Shown: positions 50,272-62,040, numbered from the stretch's first letter. The stretch is DNA of 64,000 nucleotides from Rhizomys pruinosus (GCA_009823505.1 VZQC01009966.1:1023399-1087398); one strand, 5' to 3'. The notes: generated from the sequence alone by a model not told the origin. Made by a program: numbers and translations.

Positions 50272-51112
50272 ATTTATTTAATTTTTAAAGTATGAGTAGC
50301 TAACTGCAATCTAAGCTTATGTGTTTGGTGAGAAAATTTTAAGATCTCTGTTTCAAAGTTAAAAAAAAAAACCCTCGTTACTAATTTAGCACATGACCTA
50401 TACAAGAAAGACATCTTTCAGTTGTGTTAGCCCAGGAGGCAGGCAGGTCCCTAGTTTCCTTAGCAGTGAAGACACATCCAGGACTCACCTCAAGTGCTTG
50501 CTGGCTTCGTCCACATTTCCTCTAGAGCACTCACATATCCCACTTAACAAATAACACTTGTTCATTTCTTTCTGTACAATGAGCACAAACATTTTCAGGC
50601 AACATAATTGCTTTGTTAAGTATTCAGTGAGTAAGTGAATTTAGTTTGGGCTTGGGTCTCATAAGTCAATATTTTATTCATAGCACTGTAAACATAAAAA
50701 GACTAGCTTGTGACATTTGGAATAGTAATAATAGTTATTCAGAATTGAACAGGTCCCATCAATCATACTTTCATTAACAGTTACAATAGAAGGGAAGGTG
50801 TTTACCATTTGATTTGGTGAGTTAGCAGCTTATGATGCAATTGCAACAGCTACTGTGTCCTGGAGGACTCAAGGGTGTGGGAAGTGCTTTACCATCTTCA
50901 CAACTCAGAGAAGAATTTTATGATCAAAGAATCTGCATTAAGCACCCATGAGCATCAGGGCTAGCCTGTGGCTAAACTGCAGCTCTGCTGAGGTCTTGTC
51001 ATCCCCAGGCTTGTCCCACTTACTTCCTGACAGTGGCAGTGGTTATTTAACTTGAAATTCAGGGCAAGAGATCAGGATCTTGGATCTCTCTCTACCAGCA
51101 GCTTTTTTTCTA

Positions 51113-51353
51113 AAGTTTGTTTTTAATATTTATGTTATTTTTATTTTTTTGTGTGTGTGTCTATCTGTGTGTGTGTGTATCACCTGAATGTGTATAAGTG
51201 CACCCAATGCTGTGCAGTGCCCGAGGAGGTCAGAAGAGGGCGCCAGAACCCCTGAAACAGGAGTTATCCCAACACCTACATGGCTGTTAGCTGCCCTGTA
51301 GGTATTGGGAACTTTACCCCCCCCCCCCCGCCTCTGAGCCATCTCTCCAGCCT
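51113..51353 (-). mobile_element. B3-type SINE
   Basis: Antisense with TG-rich tail region, 'aggaggtcagaagagggcgc', a run of 14 C, and head gagccatctctccagcc. Confidence 0.85.
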
Positions 51354-51917
51354 CACCAGTAGTTTATTTTTTTTTGACATTAGTTTCTAAAATATATTTG
51401 TATCCCCATGAAAGTGTCAAAATATTTTCTTTTTATGAAGGAAAATAAGAGCGACTGGAAGCAATTTAGCTCTAAGACTTGAATTAGCTAGAGGTCACAA
51501 ACAGCCCAATTCCTGAGTTGCTGAAAGAGGAAGTAAAGTACAGAGAGGAAGGCGATGTTGGAATGAGGGCAGTCCTTCAGACGTCTGCACTGAAACAGAA
51601 GAGAAGTATGAATTCTCCTGCCACCGAGCCTGGTGGCAAGTTTGTAAGAACTAAAAATCAAACAAAACGATGACAACATGAACAGAACACGTGACCGTCT
51701 GTGTGGAGGGACAGGCACCTCACCCTCCAAATCTCTTAGAACTAAAAACACCAAGTAAGAGCACCTCAGGGCTTGAAATTTCAAACATATCATATGAATC
51801 TACTTTAAATATCCCTAGATCTTTAAAGAAATGACATTTTCATACACCTGCACATTCTTTTTGCTTGCAATATTCCTTTTACTTGAAAATAATTTTTGCT
51901 TAAGAACTGAATGTGTG

Positions 51918-52110
51918 GGGCTGGGGAGGTGGCTCGGTGGGGTAAAGTGCTTTTGTATAAGCATGAGGACCCCGATTTAGATCCCCAGCCCCCATGTGGA
52001 AAGTTGGGTATAGCAGTGGACACCACAGTCCTGATTCCGGGAGGAACAAACAGGCTTGCCAGCTCTGGCACATACAGTCACACACCACGCCCCTCCCCTC
52101 CAAACAAACT
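51918..52110 (+). mobile_element. tRNA-derived composite SINE
   Basis: Sense: ggggctggggaggtggctcg, 'agcatgaggaccccgattta', 'gttgggtatagcagtggaca'. Head is tRNA-like, followed by a degraded B1-like part. Confidence 0.65.
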
Positions 52111-53563
52111 GAAACTTTTTAGTCCCAAATCTGCAACATGATAAAATAAAATTTTTTTCAGAGACTATCTCCACACTGACAAGTGGTCTTGTATGTCAGA
52201 AGCAAGTGTACCCCAGCTTTCAGGATTTATTCTGCCAAATGGCTTATCAGACCAAGAAAATACACAAGTGCTTAGGCTTGACATGATTCATTTTGGGGAG
52301 TTCATTTGATCATTACTAAAATGCAACAACTTACGCATCAAATTTTTGAAATTAAACTCAACAGATAGTCCAGGCATAACAAGTTTACAAATCTCTAGAA
52401 ACAGCTTATCAATGCCATGGTGGTGGAACACAATGGATTCAGTGTAGCAGTTTGTTTTTAGAATTTAATCCTGTTTCCTGAGGGAGCAGTTTAGACTGAT
52501 TCGGCAATATCTGAGAGTTGTAATTCCACCAGCATTGCTCCTGTTAAATGAGGAATTCCTCTCACAGTTTATTGACATATTTTCTCATAAAGATGAAAAC
52601 ATGGTTTGCGATGCTTTCGTGGAGTACTTGACCCTCAGGTGTGACCCAGTTATACCTCATGTTCTATAGTGTGGCTTGATATTTTACTGAGTAATATTTT
52701 GAAAGATTTCCATACATAATTCATAAATCTAAACACAAATATCTACAATCCTGCTAGCTTAATTGTCAAATGATAAACAAATAAGCAAGCAAAGGCTCTG
52801 AACAATGCAACTACCCAAATCCGCCCTTGATCAGACATCTTATTAATGGAGATTGAAAACTTTAAAAAAGCTAAGTTTGGATCACAGAATAAAAGCTGCT
52901 TTCTTTTTATGGCATTGGGAGGAGGTGAAATGATAAATGATACATTTGACAGGCAACTCGTCACAGCCAATTGAAATTAATCTTTAATAAAATGTGAGGA
53001 CATTTTGCCCCAAATCTGCCCCCCAACTTAGTATATTGTGTGGAATTTGAGCATTTCAAAGTCACAGCATTACTGCTTGACACTCATGGTGTTTCTTAAT
53101 TTTCCACAAGACCTAGAGCATTTTGACATTTGTTAGGTACAGGTGAGTATTTCAAAGAGCATAATAAGAGTTATATCCCCCATCAGTTTCCTGTAGACTC
53201 AAACATTGACTTTGATTTGGGCTAAAATGATCATTTGATGAATGCTGACGCCTTTCATGGTGAACAAATTGAACTGTAATATGCAAAAAGAAATTCTTTG
53301 TTAAAATACTCAGTTTAAGTCACTTCACTATGGTATTTTACTAGGGAGTACTAAAATTACATTGGTAGGATACAATTATCTAACTTTATTTATTCCTGGG
53401 CATATTCTTAAGTCTGAAGACCTTACTGATCCCCTATTATATTCTATCTAGGGACTATAAGACAAAGGCCACATTGCCCAGGTCCTAATGAGACAAAAGA
53501 TCTGGTAGGATAGGAAGTCAATTAAGAAAACACTCATGATTCTTTTTTCTTCATCCATTTTTA

Positions 53564-53777
53564 GTGTGTGTGTGTGTATGTGCACATGTGTGTGTATGTG
53601 TGTGTGTGCGTATGTGTGTGTATGTGTGTGTATGTGTGCGTATGTGTGTGTATGTGTGTATATGTGTATGTGTATAAGTGTATGTGTATGTGTGTATGTG
53701 TGTATATGTGTGTATGTGTGTGTATGTGTGTGTATGTGTGTGTATATGTGTGTGTGTATGCGTGTGTGTGTGTGTGA
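53564..53777. repeat. TG / TATG microsatellite, 214 bp
   Basis: Almost unbroken TGTG and TATGTG units. All ORFs here are simple-repeat translations. A composite SINE follows. Confidence 0.97.
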
Positions 53778-54080
53778 GTACATACTCATATTTTTTTGGG
53801 TACATGCACACGCACATGCATGGAAGTTTGATGTTGGAAATCATCCTCTCTTGCTCTTCTTCTACTGTGTTCATTGAGAGATGCTCTCTCAACCAAACCT
53901 AGAGCTCTCCACATGACTAGGCTTGCCAGCCAGCTTGCCCCGAGAGTCTCCTACTTCTGTCTTCTAAGGTGGAATGCAACAGGGCTACTGTGCCCACCCA
54001 TATTTATGTGGGTTTCTGGGGATCTGAACTCTCCTCTTCTCAGTTGTGCCACAAGCGCTTGAATGATGATCTGTCTAGCC
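53778..54080 (-). mobile_element. Composite tRNA/B1-type SINE, antisense
   Basis: TG tail at left, 'ctctcaaccaaacctagagc', 'ttatgtgggtttctggggat', head 'gatgatctgtctagcccc'. Confidence 0.6.
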
Positions 54081-56707
54081 CCTCATGGTGCAATATTCTT
54101 AAGGCACACAAAAGGCGATGTGGCATCTCAACCAGGGAATGGCTGGATTTTGGACTGGAATGAGGATCAGGGATAGAGATTTTGACAGAGAGTGATTTGG
54201 ATCTTCATGATGAATAGGTCTTCTCTCTGTGAACTGAGATTTAGAGTGAACCCAATGTAAAAGGAAAGCAGGTGGTTCTTTGTGATTAAGAATGGCAGTG
54301 AAGGGGATGGGAAGCTTTCTAGGAGAGCGAGGAGGGCCATGAAAACCTCCCCTCGTAAGCTTAGTCTTCCATAAAAATTTTTGATTTAATTTTTGATTGT
54401 TTTCTCCATAATTATTGCCAGAGTAAAGTAGTGTGTATTTCAGTAAGCCAATATTCCATCTGGAATGTGGTATGTTGGGAGGTCCTCCTCCGGTCTTGCT
54501 GTAACTTGTCCTGTCCTCTGTGCAGATGAAACCCTTCTTATCAATGGACCAAGTCCGGGTTCTGCTCATGCCTTCAAGCAGCTTTCAGTTCCAGTGAGAT
54601 AATTCCCATAATCCAGTCATTTCTGGAGAACCAGGAAATGCCCAATCCTCTTGATACTACAAAGCTGCCCCTCCACCTCTGGCTGTTCCTTCGTGAACAG
54701 CTCATGGCCTGTGGTGCTGGACTTCTCTGTACTGGGGCTATCTGTGACCTTACATGTGTCATTAAGCCACCGTGGCTTCATCTGTTTTGTGAAGATACTG
54801 TATGTGCTACTTTCTTAACATTAGTGAAGGAAACTCTTCCTCACCTATGGGTGAATAGCAGACGTGTGAAAAGGTCTATTAGGGAAAAATTTAACTCTGA
54901 ACCCCAATTAGATGCTAGTTTTTATGAATTTTTCTGTTCCTTTCCAATCATTTCTCATGATTAATCATAATTTTAGAATATGAAGGAAGAAAGCATAAGA
55001 GAAATATGATAAATTTGTCTATTGTTATAATTAATTTTATGAATTTTGTTCTGTAATTCAGAAGAGCAAAATTTGAAAACAAGAGTTTTCAGACAATATT
55101 TTCCTTGATGAGCTACTGAAATAAGGGTAGTGCAACCTTTTATTTTATAGTTTACTTTTCCAAGTTCCTGTGAGTGTATTCCATGTCAAATCACAGTTGT
55201 AGCATCTCAACATGGAGCGTGTTGGTGAAGATCCATTACCTCCCTGGATCTCCCTAAAGAACAAAACAGATGCTGGCAAGCAGTGACCCCCAGGGCTCCC
55301 TGGCTGTAAGATACTTTGTGTTAGGGTACGACAGCATCGGACTAACAAGGATGGTAGAACTGGGAGGGAAACTGTGATGATAGGACAGGTAGCCAGTTAC
55401 TCTAAAAGACTAAAGCACATTACAGTAGAAAATGGGGGTGTGTCTATTTACAAACCTACCAGAATATGGATATTCTAAGGTTCATTCTTCTGTGGAGAGT
55501 AACTGCCTTAAAGGACTAGCCATTTGTCCTAATTATTTTGTTTATAATATTTAATCACCTTTTATAATTGCCTTTCATACTCATATCACATATTTTTGAG
55601 TGATTTCAATGATAGTAAATTGCCAAAAGTGGATTATAGCTAGATATCTTAAAAAGTTCCCTGTAGCAAAAGACCTAGAGTTGACAATCAAATCTTGTTT
55701 TTAAAGATAGAACTACATGAAATTATCACCTTCTCAGGAATTTGCAAATGAATACTGAAAATATGTTCTCCTTGAAGACTAGCTCCCATGGTATCAGAGG
55801 ACACTATACAAGGTGCCAAGGGACAATGCCAATCAATGGTCCTACCCATCTGTAAAGCCTAGAAAACAACAATGACTGGCCCCCAAAAGTATTGCTATTG
55901 GCGCAGTAGTGTTACCTTTATCTTGGGGGTAATCAGCAGCTGTCTATTGGAATTGAGGCCCACTCAGTGGGAAGGAACTCATGTGTGGTACTATGAATAT
56001 AGCCAAATACAAATGGCTGGAGAGGTCACAGAGCCTAGAGAAAACCTACTTTTGCCACATCCCTAATAATGTAAATTCTCGCTTTATTCTAAATATGCAT
56101 CTTAATATTTACATACAAGTGTGCCTTTCATCCCTCATCAGAGAAGCTTCTTTTTGCAATTGATGGAGACTATTAAAGGACTCTAGAATTGGTAAAGTGC
56201 AGTGAATAAGTATCTGTGAGTCATTTAACCCTAAGTGACACATCTTCAATGAACCCTCCACACTTAGGATAAATGCATCTCTCAAAAGAGAAGCTTATTT
56301 ATGCAGAATATTAACACAGAAATCCACAACTGAGTAATGTGCAGAGAATGAGAGGCCGCAGAATGCTTATCTCTGAATAGGACACCCTTTTCAAACCTCT
56401 GCTTCCCAAGATTCAAGGATCATTACAAAAGAGGAGGTGGGAAGATTATAAGAGCCAGAGTGGGTGTGTGACCTCAAGGACACAGAGTCTTTCAGACAGT
56501 TTCTCATATCAACTCACAGCAATAGTGAGAGCAGGCACAAGTCCTGTACAAGTTCAAACCAGATAAAATCCCAGCACAGATGCGGGGAAGCAGGTAAGAT
56601 ATTTCAATCCAATCTAAGGAACTTTTGGCAGTCTTGACTTGGTGGACCCAGTCAATGGACCTCCATGGAAGAACATTTGGGGACACAAATCAGATTCTAT
56701 AGGCCGT

Positions 56708-56708
56708 A

Positions 56709-56750
<42 letters not shown>
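56708..56750. repeat. (TG)n microsatellite
   Basis: About 21 TG repeats with one CG interruption near the start. Confidence 0.97.
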
Positions 56751-56754
<4 letters not shown>

Positions 56755-56853
56755 ATCAGCACATGAAATTGGGTGAGAGGCCATGGGGGAATGTACAAAT
56801 AAAGGAAGGAATCTAAACACCATCAAACTATCTTGTATAAAAATTGCAAAACA

Positions 56854-57085
56854 GGGGCTGTAGAGATGGCCTAGCGGTTAAGAGCACCGACCACTCTTAC
56901 AGAGGACCCGGGTTCAATCCCAGCACCCACATGGTGGCCGAGAAACATCTGAAACTCCAATTCCAGGAGAACTCCAGTTCCAGGGGAGTCCTACACCCTC
57001 TTCTGACCTCTGTGGCATTGCACGACGCGGGTGCACAAACTTGCATGCAGACAGTACATTGATACACATACAGAAATAAATAAAT
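56854..57085 (+). mobile_element. B3-type SINE (left half of a B3-B1 pair)
   Basis: Sense, full-length, tail aaataaataaat. The pair B3+B1 is bounded by AAAATTGCAAAACA at 56840-56853 and 57235-57248. Confidence 0.93.
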
Positions 57086-57234
57086 GCCAGGCATAGTGGT
57101 GCACACATTTAATCCTTAGCACTTGGGAGGCAGAGGCACATGGATCTCTGTGAGTTTGAGGCCAGCCTGGTCTACAGAGTGAGTTCCAGGACAGCCAGAG
57201 CTGCAGGGAGACCCTGTCGCAAAAAGAACAAAAA
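57086..57234 (+). mobile_element. B1 SINE (right half of a B3-B1 pair)
   Basis: Sense B1 starting gccaggcatagtggtgcaca directly on the B3 tail, ending ccctgtcgcaaaaagaac plus A run. Confidence 0.93.
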
Positions 57235-57592
57235 AAAATTGCAAAACAATAAAAAAATTAAAAATTGAAAAATAGAACTAAATAAAACTATCATCTTCTT
57301 AGGTAATTTACAAATGAATATTGGCAGGGTTTTTTTTTTTTTGTTTTTTTTTTTTTTGTGGTTTGACCCAATATAAATAGTGGTACGTAAAAAATGAGGA
57401 AGATTGACAAATTGTCGAATACCAGAAAAACACCTCAATGTGAAATCTTAGGTGGATTCTCATGTTGCAGTTATTTTGAAGCTAATAAACTCACCAGTAA
57501 TAAGGTCTGCCAACCAGGCTTCAGAAACGAAAGACTCAGGATCAAGTAAGACAGAAAACTAAACGTGCACCACTGTCCTGAAGCCAAGTTTT

Positions 57593-57742
57593 TGTTTTTG
57601 TCTTTATGAGACAGGGTCTCCCTGTAGCCCCAACTGTCTTGGAACTCACTATGTAGAGCAGGCTGGCCTTGAACTCACAGAGATCTGCCTGCCTCTGCCT
57701 CCCAAGTGTTGGGATTAAAGGCATGCACCACAATGCCAGGCT
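57593..57742 (-). mobile_element. B1 SINE with TSD
   Basis: Antisense full-length B1. Direct repeat TGAAGCCAAG at about 57579-57588 and 57743-57752. Confidence 0.95.
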
Positions 57743-57910
57743 TGAAGCCAAGATTTTTAAGGGATGAATTTTCTAGTATGAGATGAATCAGACAAAAGGA
57801 GACCTTGCAAAGAGAATGACAAAGGCATTTCTCTTATGCTCAGAGCTGGAAAAAAGTAGCCTTTAAGCAGGAGCCTATTCTAAGTGGCTTGAAATTTGAA
57901 TTCACAAAAT

Positions 57911-57987
57911 CTCTGTGGTCAGCCTGATCTACATGGTGAGTTACAGGCTAGCTGGGGCTGCAGGGAGACCCTGTCTCAAAAAGACCC
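57911..57987 (+). mobile_element. B1 SINE 3' fragment
   Basis: 'ctctgtggtcagcctgatct' to 'ccctgtctcaaaaagaccca'. Confidence 0.8.
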
Positions 57988-58135
57988 ACCCAAAAATATC
58001 TGTGGTAAAAAAATTTTGAGCTGTAAAATTAAAATTAAATGAGTGTATCACTTGCTTCTGGAAGGGTCAGAGCAATTTATGTGTGAACTGGTGACTGATA
58101 AACTCATTAGGATACTAGAAAGGGTGATGTGTAGG

Positions 58136-58320
58136 GTGGCTGAAGCTCAGCTGGTACAGAGCTTGCTTGCTAAGCAGTCACAAAGCACTGAGTTCAATTT
58201 CCAGCACTAGATAAATGTGCCCCTAGAGGCCATGCCTGTAATCCCAGCACTTAGGAGAAGGAAGCAGGAAGATCAGGAGTTCAAAGTTATTTTTGGCTAG
58301 ATAGCAAGTTTACATTTCTT
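58136..58320 (+). mobile_element. B4-like SINE (ID head plus B1 part)
   Basis: ID-like 'gctggtacagagcttgcttg ... gagttcaatttccagcact', followed by B1-like 'gcctgtaatcccagcactta' and 'caggagttcaaagttatttt'. Confidence 0.75.
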
Positions 58321-58671
58321 TACAAGTGGAAGAAATCGCAGTAGGATCAAAAGTTGGAAGAAGAAAATACTAATTGGTTGGCTTCTAAATTTCATTTATT
58401 TCCTTTCTGGATAGCCCATTGTTTGATCACTGTGACGTAGCTAAAACTTAGCAAGAACCCCATAACCTTGTGATGAAGAATCAAAGAAAAATGTGAGACC
58501 CCAGAAACTGGAATAGAAAGAGGATGCACTGACAGCCTCTCAGCACAGATGCAGTTACTGACTCATAAACTCTGAATAATACACAAGATATAATAGCTGA
58601 ATAGAGATTTCAGCTGTTGCCTGGTTCAGGGTAACACATAGCGTGGAGCCAAAAAATGGCTCTTAGAAAGA

Positions 58672-58810
58672 GCTGGTGAGATGGCTCAGTGTCACCTGTC
58701 GTCAAGCCTGATGAGCTGAGTTTGACCTTTTGGGCCATGTGGTGGAAGGAGAGAATGAGTCCTATAAGTTACCTGTGATAGCCACATGGCCTGATTCCCT
58801 TCACAAAGAA
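58672..58810 (+). mobile_element. Old B2/B3-type SINE
   Basis: 'gagctggtgagatggctcag', 'ccatgtggtggaaggagaga'; diverged. Confidence 0.65.
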
Positions 58811-59347
58811 AGAAATGTAATACAACCAAATAATACAGAATCTAGACTCTTTTTGCACATATCATTTTCTCTAATCCATAATTTATAGACATTCAAAGAA
58901 ACAGAATAATGCCACCTACATTCAAAGGTCAATGTTCACAGCCATTGGCACTAGCTAAAAATCAACCAAACTATGCTCAAATAAGTAAACATAAGGATTT
59001 CCAGCACAGATCCAGAACCTTTAAATTAGAACCAAATAAAAAACTCTGAAATAAAAAAGAAAATATTAAAAAAAATGTAACCCACTGGATTGGCTTACAA
59101 GGAAACTGGATTTTTGGATGAGTTAGTAAAATTGAAGATGGATTGATAGAAATCACCAGATTTGAAAAACTGGAGAGAAAATATTGAATAATTGGACAGA
59201 GCGTCAATGGCACATGGGTTAATAGAAAACAAATCTCAGTCTTACTGGGAGAGAGACAATGGAGTGAAACATTTAGTGAAAGTTGTAAATGTGCATTTTG
59301 AAGAAGCTCAGTTAATCCCAACAAGTTTGATCTGGAGAAAACAATGC

Positions 59348-59472
59348 CTGAGGGGTATTGCTGTAGTTTGGTGGTAGTGCATTCATTAGCACTCAGTAAG
59401 CCCTGGGTTGGATTTTTCTCATTGCATGCAAAAAAATCAAAACAAACAAACAACAACAACAAAAAAAACCAA
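59348..59472 (+). mobile_element. ID-type SINE
   Basis: 'ggtattgctgtagtttggtg', 'agccctgggttggattttt', then an A-rich tail of AAC/AAAC units. tRNA-derived ID outline. Confidence 0.7.
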
Positions 59473-59888
59473 GCAAAAGCAGCACAAAAAGAAGCTATGC
59501 CTAAGTACCAGCAATGTGCTACACATCAAGGGCAGAGAGAAATCTTGAAGGAATCAGCCACAAGCTCACAGCTAAGTTCTTGCAGCCAAGAGTAGAACTC
59601 TGCTGAAGATGGTGGCATGATTTCATGAATATTTACCATCACCTCTGCCATATGTCTAAATATTGGCTGCAAAAAAGACAAATATGAAACAAGCCACATT
59701 TAAAGCCACAGCTAAAATTTAAAAATGGAATCAAAGTGAAATAGAAAACAGGACAAATATAAAAGATAAAACAACCCCCTGCTTTATTGTTACACTTTAT
59801 ATTAGAGATATTGATTTCATGAGAGAAATTAGACAAACATCAAAAGTATCTTCATGTCTAAGAATAGCTCATCAAACGATTCAGGGAT

Positions 59889-60098
59889 TTTTTTCTAAAA
59901 ATTGTATTGATGTGTATATGTGTGTCTGTGTTTCTGTGTACATTATGTGCATGTAATGCTCACAGAGGCCAGAAGGGGGCATCAGATCACCTGGAACTGG
60001 AGATACAGATGGTTGTGAGCTGCCATGTGAGTGCTGAGAACTAAACTTGGTCCAATCTAAGAGCAGCAACCACTTTTAACTGTTGAGCCATCATCCCC
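59889..60098 (-). mobile_element. Old B3-type SINE 115 bp before exon D
   Basis: Antisense: 'cacagaggccagaagggggc', head gagccatcatccccc. Short direct repeat gattca on both sides. Confidence 0.8.
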
Positions 60099-60213
60099 CA
60101 ATGATTCAATCCCCCCACCTTGGAAATACTGAGATTTGTAGGGCTGCTTTGTAAGGACATAGCTCAATGATTGATTAGAACCGTCATGTGAAAACTATTT
60201 CATTTGTCACTAG

Positions 60214-60279
60214 GCACTAGATGAACCAGCCAGGACTGAGAGCATCTCCACGGCTAGAACATTAGACCTACCCATCGAG
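60214..60279 (+). CDS. Mlip: Mlip internal exon D (22 codons, phase 0-0)
   Basis: A 66-bp exon encoding ALDEPARTESISTARTLDLP followed by IE. The acceptor is catttgtcactag and the donor GAG|gtaatg. It continues the family order LLEQK-ALDEPA...-PVELYFPAQ. The second half (STARTLDLPIE) diverges from the mouse and human peptide as I recall it, while ALDEPA(R/K)TES is conserved. Only 81 bp of intron separate it from the next exon, close to the minimum for efficient splicing. This small exon cluster follows a 17-kb intron. Confidence 0.95.
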
Positions 60280-60360
60280 GTAATGACTTCAGCTTACCAT
60301 GCTTTGATTTGCAATCCCCAGTCTCAATGCTAACTCACTGCCTGGTTTCAATTCTTTCAG
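60280..60360 (+). other. Mlip: Mlip short intron between exons D and E (81 bp)
   Basis: GT-AG intron of only 81 bp. It starts gtaatg and ends in the pyrimidine tract caattctttcag, with a branch-point-like tgctaact about 30 bp before the acceptor. The intron between exons E and F (60445-60565) is 121 bp. Such short introns are usually spliced by intron definition, unlike the 9-17 kb introns elsewhere in the gene. Confidence 0.9.
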
Positions 60361-60444
60361 TTGTGTTTCCCTGCACAGCTCAGGCAGCAAACTGAAGAGC
60401 TCTGTGCTACCATTGATAAGGTCCTGCAGGATGCCTTGTCCATG
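60361..60444 (+). CDS. Mlip: Mlip internal exon E (28 codons, phase 0-0)
   Basis: An 84-bp exon encoding LCFPAQLRQQTEELCATIDK followed by VLQDALSM. The acceptor is caattctttcag and the donor ATG|gtaatc. The segment QLRQQTEELCATIDKVLQDA has regular heptad-like spacing of Leu, Ile and Val and is the clearest helix-forming stretch of MLIP in this window. It is therefore a candidate protein-interaction helix (inference). The peptide agrees almost residue for residue with mammalian MLIP as I know it (LRQQTEELCATIDKVLQDSL), so it is under strong constraint. Confidence 0.96.
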
Positions 60445-60565
60445 GTAATCCCGTAGAGTAGAATGTGCTGCTCAAACATTGCTTCGCTTCTCTTAATTTC
60501 CCTCTGTTTCAGTATGATGCCTCATGGGCTTGTTCTTTTTCTTTCCTTGTCCTTTTCTTTTCCAG

Positions 60566-60625
60566 CATTCTTCTGATTCTCCTTCAAGGTCCCCACAGAC
60601 ATTGTTGGGTTCTGAAACAATCAAA
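60566..60625 (+). CDS. Mlip: Mlip internal exon F (20 codons, phase 0-0)
   Basis: A 60-bp exon encoding HSSDSPSRSPQTLLGSETIK. The acceptor is a strong tract ending ttttcttttccag and the donor is AAA|gtatgt. It matches the MLIP segment SMHSSDSPSRSPKTLLGSDTVK. The SDSPSRSP core is a likely cluster of proline-directed or SR-type phosphorylation sites (inference from sequence). A pure CA repeat begins 120 bp downstream of its donor. The following MLIP exon is not in the window. Confidence 0.95.
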
Positions 60626-60741
60626 GTATGTATATATTTACTAAAGTTTACTGAGCCATAAGATTTAATGCATCGATGATTTTCAAACTGTGATTCAAGG
60701 CTTAAATAGTAAATCAGGAAATAAACTCATGAGCTAGTAAC

Positions 60742-60744
<3 letters not shown>

Positions 60745-60788
<44 letters not shown>
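60745..60788. repeat. (CA)22 microsatellite downstream of exon F
   Basis: 44 bp of pure CA on the Mlip sense strand, 120 bp after the exon F donor. CA-rich RNA is a known binding site of hnRNP L, a splicing regulator; an effect here is inference. Confidence 0.95.
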
Positions 60789-60792
<4 letters not shown>

Positions 60793-61499
60793 GCAGTGTT
60801 GACATCTGCTTCAATTTATTCCCAGGTATGCATATAGGTCAGTCTGTATAGAACTGCAACACAATATCATTTTCAGCTGTGGCTCAGGTTCAAAGGGTTT
60901 GACAGCCAGCATCATAGGCTGTGTTGTTGAATGTTAACATGAAAAATTTGCACCTTATGTTCATCTTAAACCATAGGTTCAGTATTAATGCAATTTATAG
61001 AAACCTAGAACTGTAGAACTGGAATATAAAATAAAATACTATTAGTCTAACTTATTTTCTTCCTACTGACTGAATTTATTTTATTGTTCTGAGACTTAAA
61101 GAAGCAGAACTTTGGAGATTTTAGACTGTCAGAGTTGTTGATATTGTGTAATTTTTTTCCTTGTTATAATATAAGCCATTTTTATTTGTTAGGATGTAAC
61201 ACTCTGATTCTCCAAAGTATTATCTTCAAATACTTCATTTGTCTCTAGTCATCTGGATTTCAAGAAGTTTTTGGTTTCTCTTCATAGATAATAGTTAATG
61301 TTCTTTTTTATCATTTTCAGCTTTATTTTCTCTCTTGAAATGAATATAAATAATTTTTACATGAACTGTTTAAAATGGAACACTGTGTGTGAACTAGATT
61401 TTAAATATACAGAATTGCTCATGATTGGGGAGGGGTACCTAGAGATAAATCTTTGGGCTCTCATTTCTGCCTTCGGCATTGTCACCAAGTCATACATAC

Positions 61500-61817
61500 A
61501 CTGAAAGCCATACCCACATTGAAAGTCACACACACACTGAAAGTCACACACACTGAAAGTCACACACGTAAAGTCACACACACTCTGAAAGTCACACACA
61601 CTCTGAAAGCCACACCACACTGAAAGTCACACACACTCTGAAATCCACACCACACTGAAAGTCACACACACTCTGAAAGCCACACCACACTGAAAGTCAC
61701 ACACACTCTGAAAGCCACACCACACTGAAAGTCACACACACTCTGAAAGTCACACACACTCTGAAAGCCACACCACACGTAAAGTCACACACACTCTGAA
61801 AGTCACACACACACTGA
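61500..61817. repeat. Minisatellite, about 18-bp units in 35-bp pairs
   Basis: Tandem units CTGAAAGTCACACACACT alternate with a 17-bp variant CTGAAAGCCACACCACA. Pairing of the two forms gives a 35-bp higher-order unit in the middle of the array. It starts about 870 bp downstream of Mlip exon F. Confidence 0.9.
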
Positions 61818-62040
61818 AGCCTTCACTTCAAATGCTGTTCTCTAGCCAAGTACGCTTTCCCAGTTTTTGATTCCTAGCTACCCATTCTTTGTTGCATTCA
61901 GATTTACAGTGCCTTTCTCAAGTTCAACATGTGTAAGAATGGAATCAAGATGTTTTCTTCCAAAGTGATCCCAAGCACCACTTTCCCACATCTGTTGATA
62001 GAATTTGGTCTTTTATTTGCTTAAATTAATTACTATAGTG

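Larger units (their letters stand above)
43249..60213 (+). other. Mlip: Mlip intron C-D (16,965 bp)
   Basis: Intron between exons C and D. 43249-44753, 45005-45470, 45740-46598, 48301-48730, 48882-49560, 49815-50135, 50272-51110, 51354-51915, 52150-53560, 54085-56705, 57250-57580, 57990-58135 and 58815-59345 hold no element or gene I can recognise. Between them lie B1, B3 and composite SINEs, an old L1-type segment at 46.6-47.8 kb and TG arrays. Confidence 0.75.

Noticed and set aside
53448..53902. Cys/Val/Met- and His/Thr-rich ORFs
   Set aside because: Simple translations of the TG/TATG microsatellite.
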